Shown: piece after piece, positions 55,115 through 63,711 of the stretch
How positions within the stretch are numbered: the first letter of the stretch is position 1
Layout: every line of letters begins with the position of its first letter
DNA from: Pseudomonas sp. v388
GTDB taxonomy: Bacteria > Pseudomonadota > Gammaproteobacteria > Pseudomonadales > Pseudomonadaceae
Direction of reading: 5' to 3'
DNA length: 64,000 nt
Assembly: GCF_003935425.1 (NCBI RefSeq)
Contig: NZ_RHQN01000004.1
Span: 310,001-374,000, forward strand
Notes under the pieces: model-generated
The model's input: only the letters and a program-made list of their open reading frames with translations
What the model was told of the DNA's origin: nothing
Database searches by the model: none
Translations under genes and position numbers: made by a program

Positions 55115-56461
55115 TCACGCAGGCCGGGTTTCTTCCTCATGCTCGGCCAGCGGCGCGTCTGCCGCCATTTCATCCACCGCCTCCCCTTCAGGCTCGACCG
55201 TGTTCTGCATCTGATCCTGCACCACCTGTTCATCCACACGTGGGTCCAGCGCCACCACCAACGGTGAACTGGACATGCTGTCTGGCATGGCCACGTGCTG
55301 CAGCGGTGCATTTTCCACCTGGTGCTCGTGGGTAACGGCCCTGGGCCGGATCAGCAACACCAGCACGACGCCGGCGGTGCAAATGAAGGCGTACAGCATG
55401 TGCCCGCCCAGCGTCTTCATGATCACGCCGGCCACCAGCGGGCCGATGCTGGCGCCGATGCCGTAGGTCATCAAAAGCATCGCGGTCAGGGATACCCGAC
55501 GCTCGGCTTCGACGTGGTCGTTGGCGAACGCGACCGCCAGCGGATACAGGCAGAACTGCATCAGCGACGCCAGGAAGCCGACGCAGAACAACATCACCAC
55601 CGGCACCTGAGGCAGCACGGCCAAAGGCAACGATGCGGCCACCAGCGCACCGGCAAAGATGCGCATCAGAATCGCCCGGTCATAGCGATCCGAAAGCAGC
55701 CCCAACGGCCACTGCACGACAAACCCGGCCATGATGCAGAAGCCCATGAACAGACCGACCTGCTTGGTAGTCAGTCCCTGATCCGCGGCGTACACCGGCG
55801 CCAAGCCGTAAAACGCGCCCATGATCAATCCCGCGCCCAGAACCGCAGTGAGCGACTGCGGAACCCGCTGCATGAAGAAGCGTGGCTCCAACGGTGCCGG
55901 ATGCAAGGGCGCCGGGTGAATGCTGCGGGTCATGGCGACCGGCACCAGGCACAAGGCAAAACACAGTGCCACCAGCATCAGCAGCTCCGGCCCCAGCCCC
56001 GGATGAATCACCAGCACCAACTGGCCCAGCACCAGGCCGAGGTACGAGGCAATCATGTAGCCGCTGAACACCATGCCGCGCTGCTTGGCCGCGGCCTGCT
56101 CGTTCAGCCAGCTTTCAATGACCATGTACTGACACATCATCCCCAGTCCGACGATCACCCGCAGTATCAGCCAGGCCGGCAGCCAGCTGATCAGGCCGTG
56201 ACCGAGCACGGCGGCGCCGACGATCCCGGCACAGGTCGCGTAGGCCCGGATATGCCCGACTCGCCCGATCAGGCGGTGGCCGATCTTGCCGCCCAGCACC
56301 AGACCGAAATAGTTGGCGGCCATCAGCGCACCGACCCACAGGCTGTCGACCTGGTCGGCCGCCAGACGCAGCGCCAGATACGTACTCAACAGGCCTGAAC
56401 CGATCAACATCATCAGCGAGGCGAAATACAAGGCTCGAAAGGATTTCCAGATTTGGCGCAT
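55115..56461 (-). CDS. MFS transporter, YcaD-like
   Basis: This 448-residue inner-membrane protein has about 12 hydrophobic helices, the MFS loop motif after helix 2 (ANYFGLVLGGKIGHRLIGRV), and a matching motif in the second half (QWPLGLLSDRYDRAILMRIF). The last 55 residues form an acidic cytoplasmic tail (VDEMAADAPLAEHEEETRPA), which is unusual in length. The substrate is not known. It shares no operon with the flagellar genes; the next gene (glutamine-synthetase family) lies 72 bases upstream on the same strand. Confidence 0.85.
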   Translation of the reverse strand: MRQIWKSFRALYFASLMMLIGSGLLSTYLALRLAADQVDSLWVGALMAANYFGLVLGGKIGHRLIGRVGHIRAYATCAGIVGAAVLGHGLISWLPAWLILRVIVGLGMMCQYMVIESWLNEQAAAKQRGMVFSGYMIASYLGLVLGQLVLVIHPGLGPELLMLVALCFALCLVPVAMTRSIHPAPLHPAPLEPRFFMQRVPQSLTAVLGAGLIMGAFYGLAPVYAADQGLTTKQVGLFMGFCIMAGFVVQWPLGLLSDRYDRAILMRIFAGALVAASLPLAVLPQVPVVMLFCVGFLASLMQFCLYPLAVAFANDHVEAERRVSLTAMLLMTYGIGASIGPLVAGVIMKTLGGHMLYAFICTAGVVLVLLIRPRAVTHEHQVENAPLQHVAMPDSMSSSPLVVALDPRVDEQVVQDQMQNTVEPEGEAVDEMAADAPLAEHEEETRPA

Positions 56462-56533
56462 CGATTTTCCAGAAATAAGGCGTTGCCCGATGGGCTGCGC
56501 CAGAACGACGGTTCAAAGGAGGTGAAGTGAAGC

Positions 56534-57877
56534 CTAGACCTGGGCGGCCAGCACGCGCCGTTCCCATGGAGTGATCTCGTCGAAGAAGCTGGTCAGCTCC
56601 AGGGACTTGGAAGCGACGTAACCTTCGATGAACTCATGACCAAACAGTTCCTTGGCCAGCTCGCTGCGCTTGAGACGTTCAAGGGCCGCGTGCAAGGTGC
56701 AGGGCAAGGTCAGCGCGTCGGGCACCTCGATCTCGCCCTGCACCGCAGCGTCGGGTTCGATTCGATGCTCGATGCCGTACAACCCCGCCGCCAGGCTAGC
56801 GGCAATGGCCAGGTAGGGATTGGCATCGGCACCGGGCAGACGGTTTTCCACGCGCCTGGCGACCGGATCGCTGGCCGGCACTCGCAGTCCTGCAGCGCGA
56901 TTGTCCAGCGACCAGCAGGCATTGTTGGGCGAGGCGTACGGGTGGCAGAGCCGCTGGTAGGAATTGACGTTCGGCGCAAACAGCGCAGTGAAATCCGCCA
57001 TGCAGGCCTGCTGACCGCCAATGAAATGACTGAAGGTGTCGGTAGGCTCACCATCATCGCCACTGAACACGTTCTTCCCGGATGCGGCATCCACCACACT
57101 CTGGTGAATGTGCATGGAACTGCCCGGCGTGTGCGCCAACGGCTTGGCCATGCACACCACGTTCAGGCCGTGCTTGAGCGCGACTTCCTTGAGCAGGTGC
57201 TTGAACAGAAACGTCTGGTCGGCCAGCAGCAGCGGATCGCCATGCAGCAGGTTGATCTCGAACTGGCTGATGCCCATCTCATGCATGAAGGTATCGCGCG
57301 GCAGGCCCAGCGCCGCCATGGCGGCATAGACCTCGGTAAAGAATGGTCGCAGACCGTTATGGGAACCGACACTGAACGCCGAATACCCCTGTTCCCGGCG
57401 TCCATCGAGGCCCACCGGCGCGGCAAATGGCTGGAACGGATCAGGGTTGGGCGCGAACACGAAAAACTCAAGTTCGGTGGCCACCACCGGCGCCAGCCCA
57501 CGCGCTGCATAACGGCCGATGACAGCCTTGAGCAAGGCCCGCGTGGACAACCCGCAAGGCTCGCCACTGAGTTCGTGGGTGTCGCAGATCGCCAGCGCAC
57601 GCGGCGGCTCGCTCCACGGCAGTCGATGAAGCTGTTGCGGGTCGGCAATCATTGCCACGTCGCCATCGTCACTGCCATAAAAGCGCGACGCCGGGTAGCC
57701 GCCCATGATGCATTGCAACAGAACCCCGCGCGCCAGTTGCAGGCGCCGTCCTTGCAGGAAGCCTTCGGCGGTCATCACCTTGCCACGCGGCACGCCGTTC
57801 AGGTCGGGCGTCACGCATTCCACTTGATCGACACCTTGCAACGCCGGTGTCGGCCAAAGGGAGTCATTGCTGGTCAT
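56534..57877 (-). CDS. Glutamine-synthetase-family enzyme (gamma-glutamylpolyamine-synthetase type)
   Basis: This 447-residue protein has the GS beta-grasp N-terminus (VECVTPDLNGVPRGKVMTAE) and the catalytic domain with metal-binding ELEFFVF, SQFEINLLHGDPLLLADQTF and the HIHQSVVDA segment, followed by ASPNNACWSLDNRAAGLRVP and the NRLPGADANPYLAIAASLAA signature. It lacks the adenylylation-loop form of GlnA. In pseudomonads such paralogues commonly gamma-glutamylate polyamines or similar amines, so that assignment is by family, not proof. It lies upstream of the MFS gene on the same strand. Confidence 0.84.
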   Translation of the reverse strand: MTSNDSLWPTPALQGVDQVECVTPDLNGVPRGKVMTAEGFLQGRRLQLARGVLLQCIMGGYPASRFYGSDDGDVAMIADPQQLHRLPWSEPPRALAICDTHELSGEPCGLSTRALLKAVIGRYAARGLAPVVATELEFFVFAPNPDPFQPFAAPVGLDGRREQGYSAFSVGSHNGLRPFFTEVYAAMAALGLPRDTFMHEMGISQFEINLLHGDPLLLADQTFLFKHLLKEVALKHGLNVVCMAKPLAHTPGSSMHIHQSVVDAASGKNVFSGDDGEPTDTFSHFIGGQQACMADFTALFAPNVNSYQRLCHPYASPNNACWSLDNRAAGLRVPASDPVARRVENRLPGADANPYLAIAASLAAGLYGIEHRIEPDAAVQGEIEVPDALTLPCTLHAALERLKRSELAKELFGHEFIEGYVASKSLELTSFFDEITPWERRVLAAQV

Positions 57878-58123
57878 TGCTCAATCCTTGATCGTCGTTC
57901 AAGCCGTCCGGCGGCGAGACCTACAACATACGCATCCCTGTCGTTCTATTTCAAGCGCGACCAAGGTCAGGAAGCGGCACCTGGAAAAAGAACGTCCGGA
58001 CCTGACGTTTCCAGACCAGCCAATGTCGCACAGCCTGCATCACACCCGGCCAGGCGGCAGGCGGTGGCACGATTACTGCTAAAAACACTTGAAGTTCAAA
58101 TTTCCGTCACTCAAGGAGCAACT

Positions 58124-59056
58124 ATGTTTCGTACTCACGGCATGCCCCTCGCCTACAAATATTGCGTCGGCGAGGGCCTGGAGCTCGGTGCCTCGATTCA
58201 TAACTCGTTCTATCTGACAGACTGCCCCAACCTGTCTCCCAGTGACGGAGTCGATTACATGTTCGAGCGCGACCTGCTCGACTACCAGCGTTACCAGGCC
58301 AACTATGTCGATCACTCCAACGGCCAGATGGCCAGGGTCGACCTGATCGGTGACTTCCAGAACATCCCCAAACCCGATTCCAGCCTGGATTACCTGGTCA
58401 GCTCCCACGTCATCGAGCACGATCCCAACACCTTCGCCGCACTCATCGAGTCGGAGCGCGCGCTGAAGAATTTCGGTGTGTTCTTCTGCATCTTCCCCAA
58501 GCGCATCGCCGCTCAGGAAGACCGGTTCCGCCGGCTGACTACGCTGGAAGAAATGATTGCCGCTTACGAAAACAAGTTGAGCATGGCCGATATGCCTGCG
58601 CAGACCTGGCGCGATCACTACCAGGTGTTTTCCCTGCAAAGCATGCTGCGGGTCGTCAACTACCTCAACCAGCACCACCTGGGTCGCTGGCTGATCGAGA
58701 GTTTCGAGGAAACCGACAGCAAGGTAGGCAACGGGCACACCATCGTGCTGCGCAAATATGAAAAGCTGGCAGAGTCGGTGTGGCCCGATGACGACAGCTT
58801 CGCTCGCGACCTGTTCGGCGCCTGGGAAGCGGGTCGCCTGGGTGAAGCGCTGGCCATGCTGAAGATTTCGCTGTCGTTCAACTTCTTCGACCCGGTCAAG
58901 CTGCACCTGGCCGGCCACCTGTCCCGTGAACTGGGCGATAACCACGAAGCGGTCGAGTTTCTTCGTCAGGCGCTCATCATCGAGCCAGAGAACGAAGCTT
59001 TCCGCAAAGAGTTCTTCGACTGGTCGGGCGTTGTCTACGCCAATCCCGTTCTGTGA
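58124..59056 (+). CDS. SAM-dependent methyltransferase-like protein with TPR-type tail
   Basis: The 310-residue protein starts MFRTHGMPLAYKYCVGEGLE with AAGGAG upstream. Residues about 17-150 resemble a class I methyltransferase: GLELGASIHNSFYL as a glycine-poor motif I, NIPKPDSSLDYLVSSHVIEH as motif II/III, then ALKNFGVFFCIFPKRIAAQ. The C-terminal 90 residues look helical and TPR-like (LAGHLSRELGDNHEAVEFLR, then ALIIEPENEAF). The acceptor is unknown. It is followed by a second methyltransferase 53 bases on, so the two may act together, for instance on a glycan. Confidence 0.72.
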   Translation: MFRTHGMPLAYKYCVGEGLELGASIHNSFYLTDCPNLSPSDGVDYMFERDLLDYQRYQANYVDHSNGQMARVDLIGDFQNIPKPDSSLDYLVSSHVIEHDPNTFAALIESERALKNFGVFFCIFPKRIAAQEDRFRRLTTLEEMIAAYENKLSMADMPAQTWRDHYQVFSLQSMLRVVNYLNQHHLGRWLIESFEETDSKVGNGHTIVLRKYEKLAESVWPDDDSFARDLFGAWEAGRLGEALAMLKISLSFNFFDPVKLHLAGHLSRELGDNHEAVEFLRQALIIEPENEAFRKEFFDWSGVVYANPVL

Positions 59057-59108
59057 CATTGCCCCCAAAATCAGTGACAGGCCTGCGCCGTTGCACATGG
59101 AGTACCGG

Positions 59109-59789
59109 ATGAACCTTTGGCAAGATTTTCTAACGAATGACGATCGCCTGATCCACAAATGGACGCACTACTTTCCGATCTACGAAAAGCACTTGAGCGA
59201 ATGGCGCAACAAGACCATCACGGTGCTGGAAATCGGCGTTTCCAAAGGCGGCTCCCTGCAGATGTGGAAACGCTTCTTCGGCCCGCTGGCGACCATCGTC
59301 GGGATCGATATCAACCCTGAGTGCCAGAGCATGGAGGAAGACGGCGTCCACATTCGCATCGGCGATCAGTCGGACCCCGAGTTTCTCCAGAAGCTGCTCG
59401 ACGAATTCGGCCCGTTCGACATCGTGCTGGACGACGGCAGCCACCGGATGGACCACATCACCCAGACGTTCGAATTGCTGTATCCGACCCTGCCGAAAAA
59501 CGGCATCTACATCGTCGAGGATCTGCACACGGCCTACTGGCCTGAATACGGCGGCGGCAAGGACAACCCCGACACCTTCATCAACATCAGCAAGAGCTTC
59601 ATCGACGACCTGAACGCGGACCATTCCCGTGGACAGATCGCGCCGACCTTCATGACTCGCTTCACCTTCTGCATCAGTTACTACGACAGTGTCGTGGTCT
59701 TCCAGCGCGGCTCGATCCCGGTGAAAAAGGCGCCGCAGACCAGCGTCAGGAATCTCGCGACCCGCCTGCTCAACGTCGACGTCCGCTAA
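59109..59789 (+). CDS. Class I SAM methyltransferase (sugar/antibiotic O-methyltransferase type)
   Basis: This 226-residue protein has a clear SAM fold: VLEIGVSKGGSLQMWKRFF (motif I), IVGIDINPECQSMEEDGVHI (acidic end of beta-2), FDIVLDDGSHRMDHITQTFE (motif with the DDGSH signature) and NGIYIVEDLHTAYWPEYGGG. The last two are typical of CmcI/macrocin-type O-methyltransferases and of sugar methyltransferases in surface-polysaccharide islands. The start at 59109 has GGAG seven bases upstream; another in-frame ATG lies at 59097. The substrate is unknown. Confidence 0.8.
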   Translation: MNLWQDFLTNDDRLIHKWTHYFPIYEKHLSEWRNKTITVLEIGVSKGGSLQMWKRFFGPLATIVGIDINPECQSMEEDGVHIRIGDQSDPEFLQKLLDEFGPFDIVLDDGSHRMDHITQTFELLYPTLPKNGIYIVEDLHTAYWPEYGGGKDNPDTFINISKSFIDDLNADHSRGQIAPTFMTRFTFCISYYDSVVVFQRGSIPVKKAPQTSVRNLATRLLNVDVR

Positions 59790-59806
59790 CCGAAGGCACG
59801 GCAACG

Positions 59807-59862
59807 CAAAACGCCCGCCTGATGCATCGAATCATCGATGCATCAGGCGGGCGTCAAAAAAA
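59807..59862 (-). terminator. 20-bp perfect stem between convergent genes
   Basis: ACGCCCGCCTGATGCATCGA (59811-59830), loop ATCA, then TCGATGCATCAGGCGGGCGT (59835-59854) form a perfect 20-pair stem. On the minus strand it is followed by TTTTGC, fitting a terminator for the kinase transcript; on the plus strand it is followed by CAAAAAAA. It separates the methyltransferases from the convergent histidine kinase. Confidence 0.85.
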
Positions 59863-59882
59863 CCTCTGTCGTCAGCGTCGGT

Positions 59883-60575
59883 TCAAGGCAGATAGATACT
59901 GAACAACCCGCCGCCCAATTCCCCGCCGTTGGCAATTTCGATGCGTCCCTCGACACCGTTGCGGGCATGCAGCCTGGCAATGTGCGACGCGAAGTACAGG
60001 CCCAGCCCGGTACTGCCGCTGCCCTGATTGATCCCCAGTACATAGTCGGTCTGGTGCTCGATCATGTGCGCCGGATAGCCCGGGCCGTCGTCGTTGATGG
60101 ATATTTTCAGCTGACCTTGATCATCCCCCAGCGTCACGAGGATTTTCTCGCGGGCGAAGCGGATGGCGTTGACGATGATGTTGGCCACCACCGAGCCGAT
60201 CAGTTCACGGTCGAAAAAACCCAGCGGGCTCAGGTGGTCGACTTCGACATCGGCGGCAATGCCACGGCTGTCGAGCACCTCCTGGTGATGAGCCAGCTGC
60301 GCCTCGATGAAGTCATCCAGCTCGTGGTAGTCAGGACGCAGCGGCAACTGGTTGACGCCCAGTTTGTAGAGCCCCAGCAGTTGCACCAGCATGCCGTTGA
60401 GGCTGGCGAATTCATACTCGATGACGCCGTTCTCCGGCGTCTCGCGGTGCTGTTCAGGGAGGCGCGACAACCACTGGCTGTGAGCCTGGGTCAGGGTTGC
60501 CAGCGAGTTTTTCATGTCATGCACGGTGGAGGCGATCACCATGGAAAAATCCAGTCCCGGCTCTGTGTCACTCAT
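59883..60575 (-). CDS. Sensorless histidine kinase
   Basis: A short, 230-residue kinase. The start MSDTEPGLDFSMVIASTVHD at 60575 overlaps the stop of the response-regulator gene by four bases (ATGA). H19 lies in VIASTVHDMKNSLATL, an H-box only 19 residues from the N-terminus. A HATPase domain follows with SVVANIIVNAIRFA (N box), NDDGPGYPAHMI (G1) and GSTGLGLYFASHIARLHARN (G2). No transmembrane or sensory domain precedes the H-box, so the signal must come from a partner. The adjacent TPR-type response regulator is the obvious cognate partner. Biological role unknown. Confidence 0.85.
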   Translation of the reverse strand: MSDTEPGLDFSMVIASTVHDMKNSLATLTQAHSQWLSRLPEQHRETPENGVIEYEFASLNGMLVQLLGLYKLGVNQLPLRPDYHELDDFIEAQLAHHQEVLDSRGIAADVEVDHLSPLGFFDRELIGSVVANIIVNAIRFAREKILVTLGDDQGQLKISINDDGPGYPAHMIEHQTDYVLGINQGSGSTGLGLYFASHIARLHARNGVEGRIEIANGGELGGGLFSIYLP

Positions 60576-62173
60576 GCGCCAAACGCCTTTTCCTTGAGTT
60601 TGCGGTAACGCTCGTAGCGTGGATCGCTGTCGGCAATCTTGCCGACCGACTTGAGGCACGCCCGGCATTCTTCAAGCCCGGCTTCACCCAGGTTCTGTCC
60701 GGGGTGCAGCAGCGATTGCGCCATGTTCAACGCAATACTGATGTTCCTGGGTTGCAACGCCAGGCCGCGACGGAAGAAATCCTGTGCCTCGGTCAGGTTG
60801 CCGGCCTTGTAGCTGCGCACACCTTGCAGGTTGAAATCGATGGCCGCCTTGTTGACGCCGAGAATGGCGGGATCGTCGGTCATGCTGGCTACGCTTTTCA
60901 TGATCGCCGGATCGTCACCGTAGACTTCCGCACAGTTTTTCAGCACCCCGGCACCGGCCTCTTCCTGGCCAAGCTGCTTGAGTTGCGCGGCGACCACCAG
61001 TGCGGCTTCGGCCCCCAGAAACTGCTCCATGCCCTCCATCCGGGCCATCGCCTGCTCGGTCAGCTTGGCGGCGGCTTCCGGATCGGAATGCTGCAGGCTC
61101 GCCGCCTTCATCAGGCGGGTGCGGACTTGCAGCCCTTCGTCGGCCGTGTGCTCCTTGGCAACATCGCCCAGCGCGTTGTTGATCTCGACCCTGGCGCGCG
61201 CGTCCAGCCCGGCGTCGCCGCCCTTGCTGATCAGCGCATGCGCCAGGCCCAGATTGGTTTCCGGGTCTTTGAAGCGTGAGTGCTGCCCTTGCGAGACCGC
61301 CTGACGGAAGGCCTTGGAAGACGTTTCGAAATCTTCGTTGCTCAGCGCCAGCTTGCCCAGCAGCTTCTGCCGCCGCACCGCCAGCGGCGACAGACGCACC
61401 GCGCTCTCCAGTACGCTCTGGGCATGCTTGAGTTCGCCACGCGCCACCAGCACGTCGGCCAGGCCGTCGAACAACGCCGGCATGGTGGGGAACGCCTTGA
61501 TCGCCTGTTCGTATACCGCCTGAGCCTCGGAAGTCTTGCCGCGCTTGAGCAGCAGATTGCCCAGCGCGCCATACGCCCAGGGCGTGGCACGATCGGCAAG
61601 GATGCCCTTGAGGAACGCTTCCAGCGGTTCATTCTGCTTGAGGTCGCGCAGCGCGTCGGCCTTGTAGCGCAGGCACAATGGCGCGAAGCGCGGGTCCTGC
61701 TGAATCAGCTTGTTGCAGGCGAGCAGCACCTCGGCGGGCTTGCGGCGGTCCAGCGCCTGCAGGATCGGCTTGAGCATCGTCTTGCGCTGCACCAGTTTTT
61801 CCAGTCGCTGCGCAAGGCCCGCGCGGTTGAACGGCTTGGTCAGGTAGCCGTCCGGCTCCCATTCCAGGGCACTCATGACCATGGCCTGGCTGTTTTCGGC
61901 CGTGACCATGATGAACACACTTTCGTAGCTCAACAGCCGCTCGACCATCAGGTCTTCCAGCACTTGCTGGCCATTCTTGCGACCGTCACCCAGGTTGAAG
62001 TCGTGCAGCACGAAGTCATAACGCTTTTGCGAGCACATGCGCAGCGCCTGCTCGCCGGTGTCGGCGGTATCCACTTCCTTGACGCCCAACTCGCGCAGCA
62101 TCGACCTGACCGAGCTGCGGAAATCGGAAAAATCATCAACGATCAGAAAGCTTTTTTGGTTATACGCCAGCAT
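60572..62173 (-). CDS. Response regulator with TPR-repeat output
   Basis: The 533-residue protein starts MLAYNQKSFLIVDDFSDFRS (ATG at 62173, AGGA upstream); the open frame upstream is non-coding. The receiver domain (residues 1-125) has D13-D14, acceptor D58 in FVLHDFNLGDGRKNG, and K in YLTKPFN. The rest (about 150-533) is all helical TPR-type repeats (PWAYGALGNLLLKRGKTSEA, LFDGLADVLVARGELKHAQS, NLTEAQDFFRRGLALQPRNI), a protein-binding output with no DNA-binding domain. It is translationally coupled to the kinase gene. Target unknown. Confidence 0.87.
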   Translation of the reverse strand: MLAYNQKSFLIVDDFSDFRSSVRSMLRELGVKEVDTADTGEQALRMCSQKRYDFVLHDFNLGDGRKNGQQVLEDLMVERLLSYESVFIMVTAENSQAMVMSALEWEPDGYLTKPFNRAGLAQRLEKLVQRKTMLKPILQALDRRKPAEVLLACNKLIQQDPRFAPLCLRYKADALRDLKQNEPLEAFLKGILADRATPWAYGALGNLLLKRGKTSEAQAVYEQAIKAFPTMPALFDGLADVLVARGELKHAQSVLESAVRLSPLAVRRQKLLGKLALSNEDFETSSKAFRQAVSQGQHSRFKDPETNLGLAHALISKGGDAGLDARARVEINNALGDVAKEHTADEGLQVRTRLMKAASLQHSDPEAAAKLTEQAMARMEGMEQFLGAEAALVVAAQLKQLGQEEAGAGVLKNCAEVYGDDPAIMKSVASMTDDPAILGVNKAAIDFNLQGVRSYKAGNLTEAQDFFRRGLALQPRNISIALNMAQSLLHPGQNLGEAGLEECRACLKSVGKIADSDPRYERYRKLKEKAFGA

Positions 62174-62570
62174 CCAGAATCCTATGCAGGAAAGGGTGAA
62201 ATAGTAGATATCCGGGTCAGGCAAGGGCCGGACCCAAGCGCACGGCCTTCGAGGGCGCGCGCATCTTGACCTATGGCAACTCGCTACCAAATGATGTTCA
62301 GTGGCCGGAGCAGATGGTCCGTCGCTGCAAGTTGCCGGGAACTCCAAGTTTTTCGACCGCAGCCGGAGAAACTATAGAGCGAAACCTGAACTAAGCGGAC
62401 AGCTGGGCCAGCGCAGCACTGGCAATCTGAGAGATGAATCGAATGCGCAGGCGCCGCTGGCGTCCGAGAGAACCTGCCGGACCAGAGCCGGTCGGCAGAA
62501 AGACGCGCCATGAATCGACGCGTGGGGAATACAGCCGGCCTTCCCGGCCAGCGGCCGGGAAAGTGCCTGG
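62174..62570. other. 397-base gap between the SH3 gene and the response regulator
   Basis: No gene is supported. A perfect nine-pair hairpin TTCCCGGCC-AGC-GGCCGGGAA lies at 62541-62561, just after the SH3 gene stop, with no T run. A CTATAG-type -10 element lies near 62376 (reads TATAGT on the minus strand) upstream of the response-regulator gene. Otherwise nothing notable is seen. Confidence 0.6.
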
Positions 62571-63245
62571 TCAGACCCAGCCGTCGTTCTTCTTGCGGCG
62601 ACTGGTCAGCGCCGGCAGGATCAGGCCCACCAGCAGGCCGGCACCGGCGATGCTGCCGCCGTACACCATATAGCGCATCATGACCTGTTTGTTCTCGTCA
62701 CCCAGGCGCGCCTGAGTGGTACGCAACTCTGCCTGAGTGTCAGCCAGTTCGGCGTTCAACGACTGGGTGCGGGCTTCCAGTTCATCCACCAGCTTCTTGC
62801 GCGAATCGAGGGTTTCCTGCATGCCCTGGACGCGGGTTTTCCAGGTGTTGTCGATATCCGCGAGCTGCGCCGTGAGGTCGGCGACCTGTTGGGTCAGTTG
62901 CGGGACACGCTCCGCCTGGCCCGGTGCTTCCTGAAGATCGGCGCTGGGGATCCATACGGTGCTGCCGCTTTCAGCGCGAATCTGGCTGTAGTTGCCCGAG
63001 GTGGTCAGCAGCTCGACCTTCTGCCCGGACTTCAACGTGCCGACGATGCGATGGCCGTCGGTCGGACCGCTGCGTACATAGGTGGTAAGGCTGTCACTGA
63101 CCCAGCGTTCGCCTTCGGCGGCCTGCGCATTGACGGGTGTGAGGGCGGCAAGCATGGCACCGAAAAAAATCGCGCCGAACACGCGGCGCGGGGCAATGAA
63201 GAGGCCGGGAGCACGGGAAAGAAGTGCGCAAAGATGAGATGGCAT
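62571..63245 (-). CDS. SH3-domain, coiled-coil membrane protein (YgiM/TIGR04211-like)
   Basis: This 224-residue protein has an N-terminal signal segment (hydrophobic core about residues 24-40, cut after NAQA). A bacterial SH3 domain follows (about residues 45-105: WVSDSLTTYVRSGPTDGHRI, SGQKVELLTTSGNYSQIRAE). Next come a coiled coil (about 115-190) and a C-terminal membrane helix (VYGGSIAGAGLLVGLILPAL) with a positive tail. This matches the YgiM/TIGR04211 family, cell-envelope proteins of unclear function. The ATG at 63245 has a weak ribosome site, and an intrinsic terminator lies just upstream in the leader. Confidence 0.85.
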   Translation of the reverse strand: MPSHLCALLSRAPGLFIAPRRVFGAIFFGAMLAALTPVNAQAAEGERWVSDSLTTYVRSGPTDGHRIVGTLKSGQKVELLTTSGNYSQIRAESGSTVWIPSADLQEAPGQAERVPQLTQQVADLTAQLADIDNTWKTRVQGMQETLDSRKKLVDELEARTQSLNAELADTQAELRTTQARLGDENKQVMMRYMVYGGSIAGAGLLVGLILPALTSRRKKNDGWV

Positions 63246-63699
63246 GGCGTGATTGTCTTTATCTGAAAATGAAAAAAGGCCCCGATGACCGGGCCAGCTA
63301 ACGATGGGCCTGCGTGTAAACCGCAGTTTTTCATGCAACTCCTGCCCGGGCAGGCGGTCTGCCATTGAACAGCGTTGCAACGACCCGGATGGAAATGCCT
63401 CACTGGCCGTCCTGTCAGTCCATCAGCTAACAGACCCTGTGATCGGGGTCAGGTTCATTATCGGGCCCGGTTAGCGTCAAAAATCAGCCGCCCGGCATGT
63501 CACCGGCCGACTGGCGCGGCAAAGGATTGAGCCGTTGGGGCTACTCTTGATCGAGCGCCAGCCCCGATCACCGCAGCGCAAAGGTGCCCGGCGATTGCTT
63601 TCCCGCCACAGTGCTGTAGAAAATGACAGCCAGGCGTGAACGTCCCCGATGCTCACCATCCTGATGCAGCCGGCGCCAAGCGCGGGCTGTGTCGCTCTA
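63246..63699. other. 454-base divergent intergenic region
   Basis: Between the divergent SH3 gene and ppnN. It holds the leader terminator at 63269-63297 and a GCCCGGGC palindrome at about 63342-63353. No convincing protein gene is present on either strand. Promoters of both flanking genes must lie here, and there is room for a small RNA on the minus strand ending at that terminator. Confidence 0.6.
63269..63297 (-). terminator. Intrinsic terminator in the leader of the SH3 gene
   Basis: The minus strand reads GGCCCGGTCATCGGGGCC, a five- to six-pair GC stem followed by TTTTTT. It lies only 27 bases upstream of the SH3-protein ATG and is oriented to stop transcription before that gene. Confidence 0.72.
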
Positions 63700-63711
63700 A
63701 TGGAAAATAGA

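Noticed and set aside
59811-59854. The 20-bp palindrome as an attachment or resolution site for a mobile element
   Set aside because: There is no integrase or transposase nearby, and its place between convergent genes with T residues on the minus strand fits a terminator better.
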